A stretch of DNA of 64,000 nucleotides from Jacaranda mimosifolia (taxonomy: Eukaryota > Streptophyta > Magnoliopsida > Lamiales > Bignoniaceae): assembly GCA_018894105.1 (NCBI GenBank), contig CM032123.1, positions 20,189,744 through 20,253,743 of the forward strand, read 5' to 3'. Below the pieces are notes generated by a model. The model ran no database searches and was not told where the DNA came from. It worked only from the letters and a program-made list of their open reading frames with translations. Below are positions 13,201-27,428 of this stretch, piece by piece (the first letter of the stretch is position 1; each line of letters begins with the position of its first letter). The position numbers and the translations under genes are program-made.

Positions 13201-16200
13201 TAGTTTATTTAGGCTTTTGAAGTTTTATAAATGGATCTTAGTACCTTACTTGCCTTCATTCCCAACTGATAGAGGAATCTCAGCATTGCTTGGACAAAGC
13301 AGTTGATATAATTCCTCTACGGGTGTTGATGTAATTCTCTACGATGAAGTTGGACACTTATCGCTTCTCCTGCTCCTTAGAGAAGTCTTCAATATCTAAT
13401 GCCCACCTAGTTGTGATGGGTCATTAGGTTACAACTATCCTTTTCATTATATTCGCATCTTGGAAATTTCTTGGACTCATTCAGTCTTTTTTTGGTTTTG
13501 ATCTGATAGTTTTGGGGTGCTTTTCTGGGATATATGTGTGGTCCTTCTAGATTTTGACAATATGAATGGAATTGCTTTTACTCACGCGAACTTTAGGGAT
13601 CTCCATTGTACTTCATTTGTTGATTGTCTTTTTAGTTGCTCGAGTACATGGTTTTTCTATTAGACCCAACTATAGTAGTGTTAATTTCTAGCTATCTACT
13701 AAGATTTTTTTTAATTACGAGTGGGTAGGAGGCTGGAATTGTGAGTCGACAACACATTTTTCTCTTCTTATCACCATTTCTCCACCTTTAAATGTGACAT
13801 CAGAATGTATGGGATGCACTTTGCGTATGCAAGGAGCTGATTTTGATGAGTGTATTTGGTCCTACTTTGTAGGCCTCTTCAAGGTAAGGAAACACTCTAT
13901 CTAAATCTGGATTTTAGGCATGATTTGATCCTATTTTGCTTGTAAGCACTAGTTTATTTAAGCTTTTGAAGTTTTATAAATGGATCTTAGTGCCTTAGTT
14001 GCCTTCATTCCCAATTGATAGTGGAATCTCAGCATTACTTGGACAAAGCAGTTGATATAATTCCTCTACGAGTGTTGATGTAATATTCTTTGATGATGTT
14101 GGACACTTATCGCTTCTCCTGCTCCTTATAGAAGTCTTCAATATCCAATGCCCACCCAGTTGTGATAGGTCATTAGGTTACAACTATACTTTTCATTATA
14201 TTCGCATCTTGGAAATTTCTTGGACTCATTCAGTCTTTTTTTGGTTTTGATCTGAAAGTTTTTGGGTGCTTTTTTGGGATATATATTTATGGTCCTTCTA
14301 GATTTTGAAAATATCAATGGACTTGCTTTTACTCACGCGAACTTTAGGGATCTCCATAGTACTATATTTGTTGATTGCCTTTCTAGTTGCTCGAGTACAT
14401 GATTTCTCTATTAGACCTAACTATAGTAGTGTTAATTTTTAGCTATCTACTAAGATTTTTTTTAATTACGAGTGGGAAGGAGGCTGGAATTGTGATTCGA
14501 CAACACATTTTTCTCTTCTTTTCACCATGTCTCCACCATTTAATGTGACATCAGAATGTATGGGATGCACTTTGCGTATTCAAGGAGCTGATTTTGACGA
14601 GTGTATTTGGTCCTACTTTGTAGGCCTCTTTAAGGTAAGGTAACACTCTATCTAAATCTGGATTTTAGGCATGATTTGATCCTTTTTTGCTTGTAAGCAC
14701 TAGTTTATTTAAGCTTTTGAAGTATTATAAATGGATCTTAGTGCCTTACTTGACTTCATTCCCAATTGATAATGGAATCTCAGCATTACTTGGACAAAGC
14801 AGTTGATATAATTCCTCTATGGGTGTTTATTTAATACTCTTCGATGATGTTGGACACTTATCGCTTCTCCTACTCCTTATAGAAGTCTTCAATATCCAAT
14901 GCCCACCCAGTTCTGATAGGCCATTAGGTTACAACTATACTTTTCATTATATTCGCATCTTGGAAATTTCTTGGACTCATTCAGTCTATTTTTGGTTTTG
15001 ATCTGAAAGTTTTGAGGTACTTTTCTAGGATATATATGTGTGGTCCTTCCAGATTTTTAAAATATCAATGGACTTGCTTTTACTCACGCGAACTTTAGGG
15101 ATCTCCATAGTACTTGATTTGTTGATTGTCTTTTTTGTTGCTCGAGTACATGGTTTCTCTATTAGACCCAACTGTAGAAGTGTTAATTTCTAGCTACCTA
15201 CTGGGATTTTTTTTATTTATGAGTGGGAAGGAGGATGGAATTGTGGATCGACAACACATTTGCCTCTTCTTATCTCCATGTCTCCACATTTAAATGTGAC
15301 GTCCGAATGTATGGGATGCATTTTGCTTATGCAAGGAGCTGATTTTGGCGAGTGTATTTGCTCCTTCTTTGTAGTCCTCTTCAAGGTAAGGAAACACTCT
15401 ATCTAAATCTGGATTTTAGGCATGATTTGATCCTTTTTTGCTTCTAAGCACTAGTTTATTTAAGCTTTTGAAGTTTTATAAATGGATTTTAGTGCCTTAC
15501 TTCCCTTCATTCCCTATTGATAGGGGAATCTTAGCATTGCTTGGACAAAGCAGTTGATATAATTCCTCTACGGGTGTTGATGTAATATTCTTCGAGGATG
15601 TTGGACACTTATCGCTTCTCCTGCTCCTTAGAGAAGTCTTCTCTATCCAATGCCAACCCAGTTGTGATGGGTCATTAGGTTACAACTATCATTTTCATTA
15701 TATTCGCATCTTGGAAATTTCTTGGACTCAATCAGTCCTTTTTTGGTTTTGATCTGATAGTTTTGGGCTGCTTTTCTGGGATATATATCTGTGTGGTCCA
15801 TCTAGATTCTTAAAATGTCAATGGACTTGCTTTTACTCACGCGAACTTTGGGGATCTCCATAGTACTTCTTTTGTTGATTGTCTTTTTTGTTGCTCGAGT
15901 ACATGGTTTCTCTATTAGACCCAACTGTAGAAGTTTTAATTTCTAGCTATCTACTGCGATTTTTTTTATTTATGAGTGGGAAGGAGGATGGAATTGTGAA
16001 TCGACAACACATTTGCCTCATCTTATCTCCATGTCTCCACCTTTAAATGTGACGTCCGAATGTATGGGATGCATTTTGCTTATACAAGGAGCTGATTTTG
16101 GCGAGTGTATTTGCTCCTACTTTGTAGTCCTCTTCAAGGTAAGGAAACACTCTATCTAAATCTAGATTTTAGGCATGATTTGATCCTTTTTTGCTTCTAA

Positions 16201-16765
16201 GCACTTGTTTATTTAAGCTTTTGAAGTTTTATAAATGGATCTTACTGCTTTACTTGCCTTCATTCCCAATTGATAGGGGAATCTCAGCATTGCTTGGACA
16301 AAGCAGTTGATATAATACCTCTACGGGTGTTGATGTAATATTCTTCGATGATGTTGGACACTTATCGCTTCTCCTGCACCTTAGAGTAGTCTTCTCTATC
16401 CAATGCCCACCCAATTGTGATGGGTCATTAGGTTACAACTATCCTTTTCATTATATTCGCATCTTGGAAATTTCTTGGACTCATTCAGTCCTTCTATGGT
16501 TTTGATCTGAAAGTTTTGGGGTGCTTTTCTTGGATATATATGTGTGGTCCTTCTAGATTTCGAAAATATCAATGGACTTGCTTTTACTCACGCGAACTTT
16601 AGGGATCTCCATAGTACTTCATTTGTTGATTGTCTTTTTAGTTGCTCGAGTACATGCTTTCTCTATTAGACCCAATTATAGTAGTGTTAATTTCTAGCTA
16701 TCTACTAGGATTTTTTTTAATTATGAGTGGGAAGGAGGCTGGAATTGTGTGTCGACAACACATTT
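6256..16765 (+). repeat. Tandem duplication of a 7-monomer block (5255 bp), ~99.8% identical by eye
   Basis: Copy 1 spans about 6256-11510 and copy 2 about 11511-16765, directly adjacent, with a constant offset of 5255 bp (6815 to 12070, 7564 to 12819, and so on). Even unusual features are duplicated, such as the 749-bp monomers at 7564 and 8313 and the 108-codon frame at 7562 and 12817. I found about ten substitutions, for example GGACTTGC at 8313 against GGAATTGC at 13568, and CTGCTCC near 11119 against CTGCACC near 16374. Left flanks (GTGAGTCGAC against GTGTGTCGAC) and right flanks (TTTTTGTC against TTTTTCTC) diverge at the joints. Confidence 0.92.
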
Positions 16766-19700
16766 TTCTCTTCCTATCGCCATGTCTCCACCTTTAAATA
16801 TGACGTCAGAATGTATGGGATGCATTTTACGTATGCAATGAGCTGATTTTGACGAGTGTATTTGCTCCTACTTTGTAGGCCTCTTCAAGGTAAGGTAACA
16901 CTCTATCTAAATCTGGATTTTAGGCATGATTTGATCATTTTTTGCTTGTAAGCACTAGTTTATTTAAGCATTTGAAGTTTTATAAATGGATCTTAGTGCC
17001 TTACTTGCCTTTATTCCCAATTGATAGGGGAATCTCAGCATTGCTTGGACAAAGCAGTTGATATAATTTCTCTACGGCTGTTGATGTAATATTCTTCGAG
17101 GACTTTGGACACTTATCGCTTCTCCTGCTCCTCAGAGAAGTCTTCTCTATCCAATGCCGACCTAGTTGTGATGAGTCATTAGGTTACAACTATCCTTTTC
17201 ATTATATTCGCATGTTGGAAATTTCTTGGACTTAATCAGCCTTTTTTTGGTTTTGATCTGATAGTTTTGGGGTGCTTTTCTAGGATATATATGTGTGGTC
17301 CTTCTAGATTTTGAAAATGTCAATGGACTTGCTTTTACTCACGCGAACTTTGGGCATCTCTATAGTACTTCTTTTGTTGATTGTCTTTTTAGTTGCTCGA
17401 GTACATGGTTTCTCTATTAGACCCAACTATAGTAGTGTTAATTTCTAGCTATCTAATAAGATTTTTTTTAATTATGAGTGGGAAAGAGGCCGGAATTGTG
17501 AGTCGACAACACATTTTTCTCTTCTTATCGCCATGTCACCACCTTTAAATGTGACGTCAGAATGTATGGGATGCATTTTACGTATGCAAGGAGCTGATTT
17601 TTACGGGTGTATTTGCACCAAATTCGTAGGCCTCTTCAAGGTATGGTAACACTCTATCTAAATCTGGATTTTAGGCATGATTTGAACATTTTTTGCTTGT
17701 AAGCACTAGTTTATTTAAGCTTTTGAAGTTTTATAAATGGATCTTTGTGCCTTACTTGGCTTCATTCCCAATTGATAGGGGAATCTCAGCATTGCTTGGA
17801 CAAAGCAGCTGATATAATTTCTCTACGGGTGTTGATGTAATATTCTTCGAGGATGTTGGACACTTATCGTTTCTCCTGTTCCTTAGAGAAGTCTTCTCTA
17901 TCCAATGCCGACCCAGTTGTGATGGGTCATTAGGTTACAACTATCCTTTTCATTATATTCGCATCTTAGAAATTTCTTGGACTCAATCAGCCTTTTCTTG
18001 GTTTTGATCTGATAGTTTTGGGGTGCTTTTCTGGGATATATATCTGTGTGGTTCATCAAGATTCTGAAAATGTCAATGGACTTGCTTTTACTCATGCGAA
18101 CTTTGGGGATCTCCATAGTACTTCTTTTGTTGATTGTCTTTTTTGTTGCTCGAGTGCATGGTTTCTCTATTAGACCCAACTGTAGAAGTGTTAATTTCTA
18201 GCTACCTACTGGGATTTTTTTTATTTATGAGTGGGAAGGAGGATGGAATTGTGGATCGACAACACATTTGCCTCTTCTTATCTCCATGTCTCCACATTTA
18301 AATGTGACGTCCGAATGTATGGGATGCGATTTGCTTATGCAAGGAGCTGATTTTGGCGAGTGTATTTGCTCCTTCTTTGTAGTCCTCTTCAAGGTAAGGA
18401 AACACTCTATCTAAATCTGGATTTTAGGCATGATTTGATCCTTTTTTGCTTCTAAGCACTAGTTTATTTAAGCTTTTGAAGTTTTATAAAAGGATTTTAG
18501 TGCCTTACTTCCCTTCATTCCCTATTGATAGGGGAATCTTAGCATTGCTTGGACAAAGCAGTTGATATAATTCCTCTACGGGTGTTGATGTAATATTCTT
18601 CGAGGATGTTGGACACTTATCGTTTCTCCTGTTCCTTAGAGAAGTCTTCTCTATCCAATGCCGACCCAGTTGTGATGGGTCATTAGGTTACAACTATCCT
18701 TTTCATTATTTTCGCATCTTGGAAATTTCTTGGACTCAATCAGCCTTTTTTTGGTTTTGATCTGATAGTTTTGGGGTGCTTTTCTGGGATATATATCTGT
18801 GTGGTCCATCAAGATTCTGAAAATGTCAATGGACTTGCTTTTACTCACGCGAACTTTGGGGATCTCCATAGTACTTCTTTTGTTGATTGTCTTTTTTGTT
18901 GCTCGACTACATGGTTTCTCTATTAGACCCAACTGTAGAAGTGTTAATTTCTAGCTACCTACTGGGATTTTTTTCATTTATGAGTGGGAAGGAGGATGGA
19001 ATTGTGGATCGACAACACATTTGCCTCTTCTTATCTCCATGTCTCCACATTTAAATGTGACGTCCGAATGTATGGGATGCATTTTGCTTATGCAAGGAGC
19101 TGATTTTGGCGAGTGTATTTGCTCCTTCTTTGTAGTCCTCTTCAAGGTAAGGAAACACTCTATCTAAATCTGGATTTTAGGCATGATTTGATCCTTTTTT
19201 GCTTCTAAGCACTAGTTTATTTAAGCTTTTGAAGCTTTATAAATGGATTTTAGTGCCTTACTTCCCTTCATTCCCAATTGATAGGGGAATCTTAGCATTG
19301 CTTGGACAAAGCAGTTGATATAATTCCTCTACGGGTGTTGATGTAATATTCTTTGATGATGTTGGACACTTATCGCTTCTGTTGCTCCTTAGAGAAGTCT
19401 TCTCTATCTAATGCCCAGCCAGTTGTGATGGGTCATTAGGTTACAACTATCCTTTTCATTATATTCGCATCTTGGAAATTTCTTGGGCTCAATCGGTCCT
19501 TTTTTGGCTTTGATCTGATAGTTTTGGGGTGCTATATATGTGTGGTCCTTCTATATTTTGAAAATATCAATGGACTTGCTTTTACTCACGCGAACTTTAG
19601 GGATCTCCATAGTACTTCATTTGTTTATTGTCTTTTTTGTTGCTCGAGTACATGCTTTCTCTATTAGACCCAACTATAGTAGTGTTAATTTCTAGCTATC

Positions 19701-19956
19701 TACTAAGATTTTTTTTAATTAGGAGTGGGAAGGAGGCCGGAATTGTGAGTCGACAACACATTTTTCTCTTCTTATTGCCATGTCGCCACATTTTAATGTG
19801 ATGTCAGAATGTATGGGATGCACTTTGCGTATGCAAGGAGCTGATTTTGACGAGCGTATTTGGTCCTACTATGTAGGCCTCTTCAAGGTAAGGTAACACT
19901 CTATCTAAATCTGGATTTTAGGCATGATTTGATCCTTTTTTGCTTGTAAGCACAAG

Positions 19957-22956
19957 TTTATTTAAGCTTTTGAAGTTTTATAAATGGATCTTAGTGCATT
20001 ACTTGCCTTCATTCCCAATTGATAGTGGAATCTCAGCATTACTTGGACAAAGCAGTTGATATAATTCCTCTACGAGTGTTGATGTAATATTCTTCGATGA
20101 TGTTGGACACTTATCGCTTCTCCTGCTCCTTATAGAAGTCTTCAATATCCAATGCCCACCAAGTTGTGATAGGTCATTAGGTTACAACTATACTTTTCAT
20201 TGTATTCGCATCTTGGAAATTTCTTGGACTCATTCAGTCTTTTTTTGGTTTTGATCTGAAAGTTTTGGGGTACTTTTCTGGGATATATATGTGTGGTCCT
20301 TCTAGATTTTGAAAATATCAATGGACTTGCTTTTACTCACGCGAACTTTAGGGATCTCCATAGTACTTCATTTGTTGATTGTCTTTCTAGTTGCTCGAGT
20401 ACATGCTTTCTCTATTAGACCCAACTATAGTAGTGTTAATTTCTAGCTATCTAATAAGATTTTTTTTAATTATGAGTGGGAAAGAGGCCGGAATTGTGAG
20501 TCGACAACACATTTTTCTCATCTTATCGCCATGTCTCCACCGTTAAATGTGACGTCAGAATGTATGGGATGCATTTTACGTATGCAAGGAGCTGATTTTG
20601 ACGAGTGTATTTGCTCCTACTTTGTAGGCATCTTCAAGGTAAGGTAACACTCTATCTAAATCTGGATTTTAGGCATGATTTGATCATTTTTTACTTGTAA
20701 GCACTTGTTTATTTAATCATTTGAAGTTTTATAAATGGATCTTAGTACCTTACATGCCTTCATTCCCAATTGATAGGGGAATCTCAGCATTGCTTGGACA
20801 AAGCAGTTGGTATAATTCCTCTACGGGTGTTGATGTAATATTCTTCGAGGATGTTGGACACTTATCGCTTCTCCTGCTCCTTAGAGATGTCTTCTCTATC
20901 CAATGCCCACCCAGTTGTGATGGGTCATTAGGTTACAACTATCTTTTTCATTATATTCGCATCTTGGAAATTTCTTGGAGTCAATCAGCCTTTTTTTGGT
21001 TTTGATCTGATAGTTTTGGGGTGCTTTTCTGGGATATATGTGTGGTCCTTCTAGATTTTGAAAATATCAATGGACTTGCTTTTACTCAAGCGAACCTTAG
21101 GGATCTCCATAGTACTTCATTTGTTGATTGTCTTTTTAGTTGCTCGAGTACATGGTTTCTCTATTAAACCTAACTATAGTAGTGTTAATTTCTAGTTGTC
21201 TACTAGGATTTTTGTTAATTATGAGTGGGAAGGAGGCCGGAATTATGTGTCGACAACACATTTGCCTCTTCTTATCTCCAAGTCTTCTCCTTTAAATGTG
21301 ACGTAAGAATATATGGGATGAATTTTGTGTATGCAAGGAACTGATTTTGATGAGTCTATTTGCTTATACTTTGTAGTCCACTTCAAGGTAAGGTAACACT
21401 CTATTTGAATTTGGATTTTAGGCATGATTTGATCCTTTTTTGCTTGTAAGCACTTGTTTATTTAAGCTTTTGAAGTTTTATAAATGGATCTTAGTGCATT
21501 ACTTGCCTTCATTCCCAATTGATAGTGGAATCTCAGCATTACTTGGACAAAGCAGTTGATATAATTCCTCTACGAGTGTTGATGTAATATTCTTCGATGA
21601 TGTTGGACACTTATCGCTTCTCCTGCTCCTTATAGAAGTCTTCAATATCCAATGCCCACCAAGTTGTGATAGGTCATTAGGTTACAACTATACTTTTCAT
21701 TGTATTCGCATCTTGGAAATTTCTTGGACTCATTCAGTCTTTTTTTGGTTTTGATCTGAAAGTTTTGGGGTACTTTTCTGGGATATATATGTGTGGTCCT
21801 TCTAGATTTTGAAAATATCAATGGACTTGCTTTTACTCACGCGAACTTTAGGGATCTCCATAGTACTTCATTTGTTGATTGTCTTTCTAGTTGCTCGAGT
21901 ACATGCTTTCTCTATTAGACCCAACTATAGTAGTGTTAATTTCTAGCTATCTAATAAGATTTTTTTTAATTATGAGTGGGAAAGAGGCCGGAATTGTGAG
22001 TCGACAACACATTTTTCTCTTCTTATCGCCATGTCTCCACCGTTAAATGTGACGTCAGAATGTATGGGATGCATTTTACGTATGCAAGGAGCTGATTTTG
22101 ACGAGTGTATTTGCTCCTACTTTGTAGGCATCTTCAAGGTAAGGTAACACTCTATCTAAATCTGGATTTTAGGCATGATTTGATCATTTTTTACTTGTAA
22201 GCACTTGTTTATTTAATCATTTGAAGTTTTATAAATGGATCTTAGTACCTTACATGCCTTCATTCCCAATTGATAGGGGAATCTCAGCATTGCTTGGACA
22301 AAGCAGTTGGTATAATTCCTCTACGGGTGTTGATGTAATATTCTTCGAGGATGTTGGACACTTATCGCTTCTCCTGCTCCTTAGAGATGTCTTCTCTATC
22401 CAATGCCCACCCAGTTGTGATGGGTCATTAGGTTACAACTATCTTTTTCATTATATTCGCATCTTGGAAATTTCTTGGAGTCAATCAGCCTTTTTTTGGT
22501 TTTGATCTGATAGTTTTGGGGTGCTTTTCTGGGATATATGTGTGGTCCTTCTAGATTTTGAAAATATCAATGGACTTGCTTTTACTCAAGCGAACCTTAG
22601 GGATCTCCATAGTACTTCATTTGTTGATTGTCTTTTTAGTTGCTCGAGTACATGGTTTCTCTATTAAACCTAACTATAGTAGTGTTAATTTCTAGTTGTC
22701 TACTAGGATTTTTGTTAATTATGAGTGGGAAGGAGGCCGGAATTATGTGTCGACAACACATTTGCCTCTTCTTATCTCCAAGTCTTCTCCTTTAAATGTG
22801 ACGTAAGAATATATGGGATGAATTTTGTGTATGCAAGGAACTGATTTTGATGAGTCTATTTGCTTATACTTTGTAGTCCACTTCAAGGTAAGGTAACACT
22901 CTATTTGAATTTGGATTTTAGGCATGATTTGATCCTTTTTTGCTTGTAAGCACTTG
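19957..22956 (+). repeat. Tandem duplication of a 2-monomer block (1500 bp), one difference seen
   Basis: Copy 1 is about 19957-21456 and copy 2 about 21457-22956. The only difference I found is TTTTTCTCATC near 20520 against TTTTTCTCTTC near 22020. The left flank reads CACAAGTTT near 19951, while both copies end with CACTTGTTT (21451 and 22951), which places the joint within the monomer, next to the LTR-derived module. Confidence 0.93.
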
Positions 22957-24072
22957 TTTATTTAAGCTTTTGAAGTTTTATAAATGGATTTTAGTGCCTT
23001 ACATGCCTTCATTCCCAATTGATAGGGAAATCTCAGCATTGCTTGGATAAGGCAGATGATATAATTCCTCTAGGGGTGTTGATGTAATGTTCTTTGATGA
23101 TGTCAGACACTTATCGCTTCTCTTGCTCCTTAGAGAAGTCTTCTCTATCCACTGCCCAACCAGTTGTGATAGGCCACTGGGTTACAATTATCCTTTTCAT
23201 TATATTCGCACCTTGGAAATTTGTTGGACTCAATCAGTCTTTTTTTAGTTTTGATCTGATTGTTTTGGGGGGCTTTTCTGAGATATACATGTCTGGTCCT
23301 TCTAGATTTTGAAAATATCAATGGACTTGCTTTTTCTCATGCGAACTTTAGGGATCTCCATAGTACTTCATTAGTTGATGGTCTTTTTCGTTGCTTGAAT
23401 ACATGGTTTCTCTATTAGACCCAACTATAGTAGTGTTAATTTCAAGCTATCTACTAGCATTTTTTTTAATTATGAGTGGGAAGGAAGCCGAAATTGTGAG
23501 TCGACAACACATTTTTGAATTCTTATCGCCATGTCTCCACCTTTAAATGTGACGTCAGAATGTATGGGTTGCATTTTGCATATGCGAGGAGCTGATTTTG
23601 GAGAGTGTATTTCCTCCTACTTTGTAGTCCTCTTCAAGGTAAGGTAACACTCTATCTAAATCTGGATTTTAGGCATGATTTGATCCTTTTTTGCTTGTAA
23701 GCACTAGTTTATTTAAGCTTTTGAAGTTTTATAAATGGATACTAGTGCCTTACTTGCCTTCATTCCCAATTGATAGGGAACCTCAGCATTGCTTTGACAA
23801 AGCAGTAGATATAATTCCTCTACGGGTGTTGATGTAATATTCTTCGAGGATGTTGGACACTTATCGCTTCTCCTGCTCCTTAGAGAAGTCTTCTCTGTCC
23901 AATGCTGATCCAGTTGTGATGGGTCATTAGGTTACAACTATCCTTTTCATTATATTCGCATCTTGGAAATTTCTTGGACTCATTCAGTCTTTTTTTGGTT
24001 TTGATCTGATAGTTTTGGGGTGCTTTTTTGGGATATATATGTGCGGTCCTTCTAGATTTTGAAAATATCAAT

Positions 24073-27000
24073 GGACTTGCTTTTACCCACACGAACTTTA
24101 GGGATCTCCATAGTACTTCATTTGTTGATTGTCTTTTTAGTTGCTCGAGTACATGGTTTCTCTATTAGACCCAACTATAGTAGTGTTAATTTCTAGCTAT
24201 CTACTAAGATTTTTTCTAACTATGAGTGGGAAGGAGGCCTGAATTGTGAGTCGACAACATATTTTTGTCTTCTTATCGCCATGTCTCCACCTTTAAATGT
24301 ATTGATCCTACTTTGTAGGCCTCTTCAAGGTAAGGTAACACTCTATCTAAATCTAGATTTTAGGCATGGTTTGATCCTCTTTTGCTAGTAAGCACTAGTT
24401 TATTTAAGCTTTTGAAGTTTTATAAATGGATCTTAATGCTTTACTTGCCTTCATTCCCAATTGATAGGGGAATCTCAGCATTGCTTGGACAAAGCGGTTG
24501 ATATAATTCCTCTTAGGGTGTTGATGTAATATTCTTTGACGATGTCGGACACTTATCGCTTCTCCTGCTCCTTGGAGAAGTGTTCTCCATCCAGTGCCCA
24601 CCTAGTTGTGATGGGTCATTATGTTACAACTATCCTTTTCATTATATTCGCATCTTGGAAATTTCTTGGACTCAATCAGTCTTCTTTTAGTTTTGATCTG
24701 ATAGTTTTGGGGTGCTTTTCTGGGATATATATGTGTGGTCCTTCTAGATTTTGAAAACATCAATGGACTTGCTTTTACTCGCGCGAACTTTAGGGATCTC
24801 CATAGTACTTCATTTGTTGATTGTCTTTTTAGTTGCTCGAGTACATGGTATCTCTATTAGACCAAACTATAGTAGTGTTAATTTCTAGCTATCTACTAGG
24901 ATTTTTTTTAATTATGAGTGGGAAGGAGGATGGAATTGTGAGTGGACAACACATTTGCCTCTTCTTATCTCCATGTCTCCACCTTTAAATGTGACGTCAG
25001 AATGTATGGGATGCATTTTAGATATGCAAGGAGCTGATTTTAGCAACTGTATTTGCTCCTACTTTGTAGTCCTCTTCAAGGTAAGGTAACATTCTATCTA
25101 AATCTGGATTTTAGGCATGATTTGATACTTTTTTGCTTGTAAGCAATGGATCTTAGTGCCTTACTTGCCTTCATTCCCAATTGATAGGGGAACCTCAGCA
25201 TTGCTTGGATATTGCAGTTGATATAATTCCTCTAAAGGTGTTGATGTAATATTCTTTGATGATGTCGGACACTTATCGCTTCTCCGGCTCCTTAGAGAAG
25301 TCTTCTCTATCCAATGTCCACCCAGTTGTGATGGGTCATTAGGTTACAACTATCCTTTTCATTATATTCGCATCTTGGAAATTTCTTGGGCTCAATCAGA
25401 CTTTTTTTGGCTTCTATCTGGTAGTTTTGGGGTGCACTTCTGGGATATATATATGTGGTCCTTCTAGATTTTGAAAATATCAATGGACTTGCTTTTACTC
25501 ATGCGAACTTTAGGGCTCTCCATAGTACTTCATTTGTTGATTGTCTTTTCAGTTGCTCGAGTACATTGTTTCTCTATTAGACCCAACTATAGAAGTGTTA
25601 ATTTCTAGCTATCTACTAGGATTTTCTTTATTTATGAGTGGCAAGGAGGATGGAATTGTGAATCGACAACACATTTGCCTCATCTTATCTCCATGTCTCC
25701 ACCTTTAAATGTGACGTTCCAATGTATGGGATGCATTTTGCATATGCAAGGAGCTGATTTTGACGAGTGTATTTGCTCCTACTTTGTACCTCTTCAAGGT
25801 AAGGTAACACTCTATCTAAATCTCGATTTTAGGCATGATTTGATCCTTTTTTGCTTCTATGCACAAGTTTATTTAAGCTTTCGAAGATATTATCAGTCTT
25901 TTTTTGGCTTCTATCTGATAGTTTTGGGGTGCACTTCTAGGATATATATATGTGGTCCTTCTAGATTGTGAAAATATCAATGGACTTGCTTTTTCTCATG
26001 CGAACTTTAGGGATCTCCATAGTACTTCATTTGTTGATTGTCATTTTAGTTGCTCAAGTACATGGTTTCTCTATTAGACCCAACTGTAGTAGTGTTAATT
26101 TCTAGCTATCTACTTGGATTTTTTTTAATTATAAGTGGGAAGGAGGATGGAATTGTGAGTCGACAACACATTTGCCACTTCTTATCTCCATGTCTCCACC
26201 TTTAAATGTGACGTCAGAATGTATGGGATGCATTTTGCATATGCGAGGAGCCAATTTTGACGAGTGTATTCGCTCCTACATTGTAGTCCGCTTCAAGGTA
26301 AGGTAACACTCTATCTAAATCTGGATTTTAGGCATGATTTGATCCTTTTTTGCTTGTAAGCACTAGTTTATTTAGGATCTTAGTTCCTTACTTGCCTTCA
26401 TTCCCAATTGATAGAGGAATCTCAGCATTGCTTGGACAAAGCAGTTGATATAACTCCTCTACGGGTGTTGATGTAATTTTCTTCGATGATGTTGGACACT
26501 TATCGCTTCTCCTGCTCCTTAGAGAAGCCTTCAATATCCAATGCCCACCTAGTTGTGATGGGTCATTAGGTTACAACTATCCTTTTCATTATATTCGCAT
26601 CTTGGACTCATTCAGTCTTATCTTGGTTTTGATCTGATAGTTTTGGGGTGCTTTTCTGGGATATATGTGTTGTCCTTCTAGATTTTGAAAATATCAATGG
26701 ACTTGCTTTTACTCACGCGAACTTTAGGGATCTCCATAGTACTTCATTTGTTGATTGTCTTTTTAGTAGCTCGAGTACATGCTTTCTCTATTAGACCCAA
26801 CTATAGTAGTGTTAATTTCTAGCTATCTACAAAGATCTTTTTTAATTATGAGTGGGAAGGAGGCCGGAATTGTGAGTCGACAACACATTTTTCTCTTCTT
26901 ATCGCCATGTCTCCACCTTTAAATGTGACGTCAGAATGTATGGGATGCATTTTACGTATGCAAGGAGCTGATTTTAACGTGTGTATTTGCACCTACTTTG

Positions 27001-27428
27001 TAGGCCTCTTCAAGGTAAGGTAACACTCTATCTAAATCTGGATTTTAGGCATGATTTGATCCTTTTTTGCTTGTAAGCACTAGTTTATTTAGGATCTTAG
27101 TTCCTTACTTGCCTTCATTCCCAATTGATAGTGGAATCTCAGCATTACTTGGACAAAGCAGTTGATATAATTCCTCTACGAGTGTTGATGTAATATTCTT
27201 CGATGATGTTGGACACTTATCGCTTCTCCTGCTCCTTATAGAAGTCTTCAATATCCAATGCCCACCAAGTTGTGATAGGTCATTAGGTTACAACTATACT
27301 TTTCATTGTATTCGCATCTTGGAAATTTCTTGGACTCATTCAGTCTTTTTTTGGTTTTGATCTGAAAGTTTTGGGGTACTTTTCTGGGATATATATGTGT
27401 GGTCCTTCTAGATTTTGAAAATATCAAT
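24073..27428 (+). repeat. Cluster of shortened, deletion-bearing satellite monomers
   Basis: Five successive units measure 692, 720, 497, 717 and 730 bp instead of 751. The deletions are separate events. About 58 bp are missing near 24300 (TTTAAATGTATTGATCC). About 31 bp are missing near 25145 (TTGTAAGCAATGGATC). About 250 bp are missing near 25888 (CGAAGATATTATCAGTC). About 19 bp are missing near 26375 and again near 27092 (TTTATTTAGGATCTTAG), with a further small gap near 26603 (GCATCTTGGACTC). The shared 26375/27092 deletion shows that some of these units were copied after they were damaged. Confidence 0.88.
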
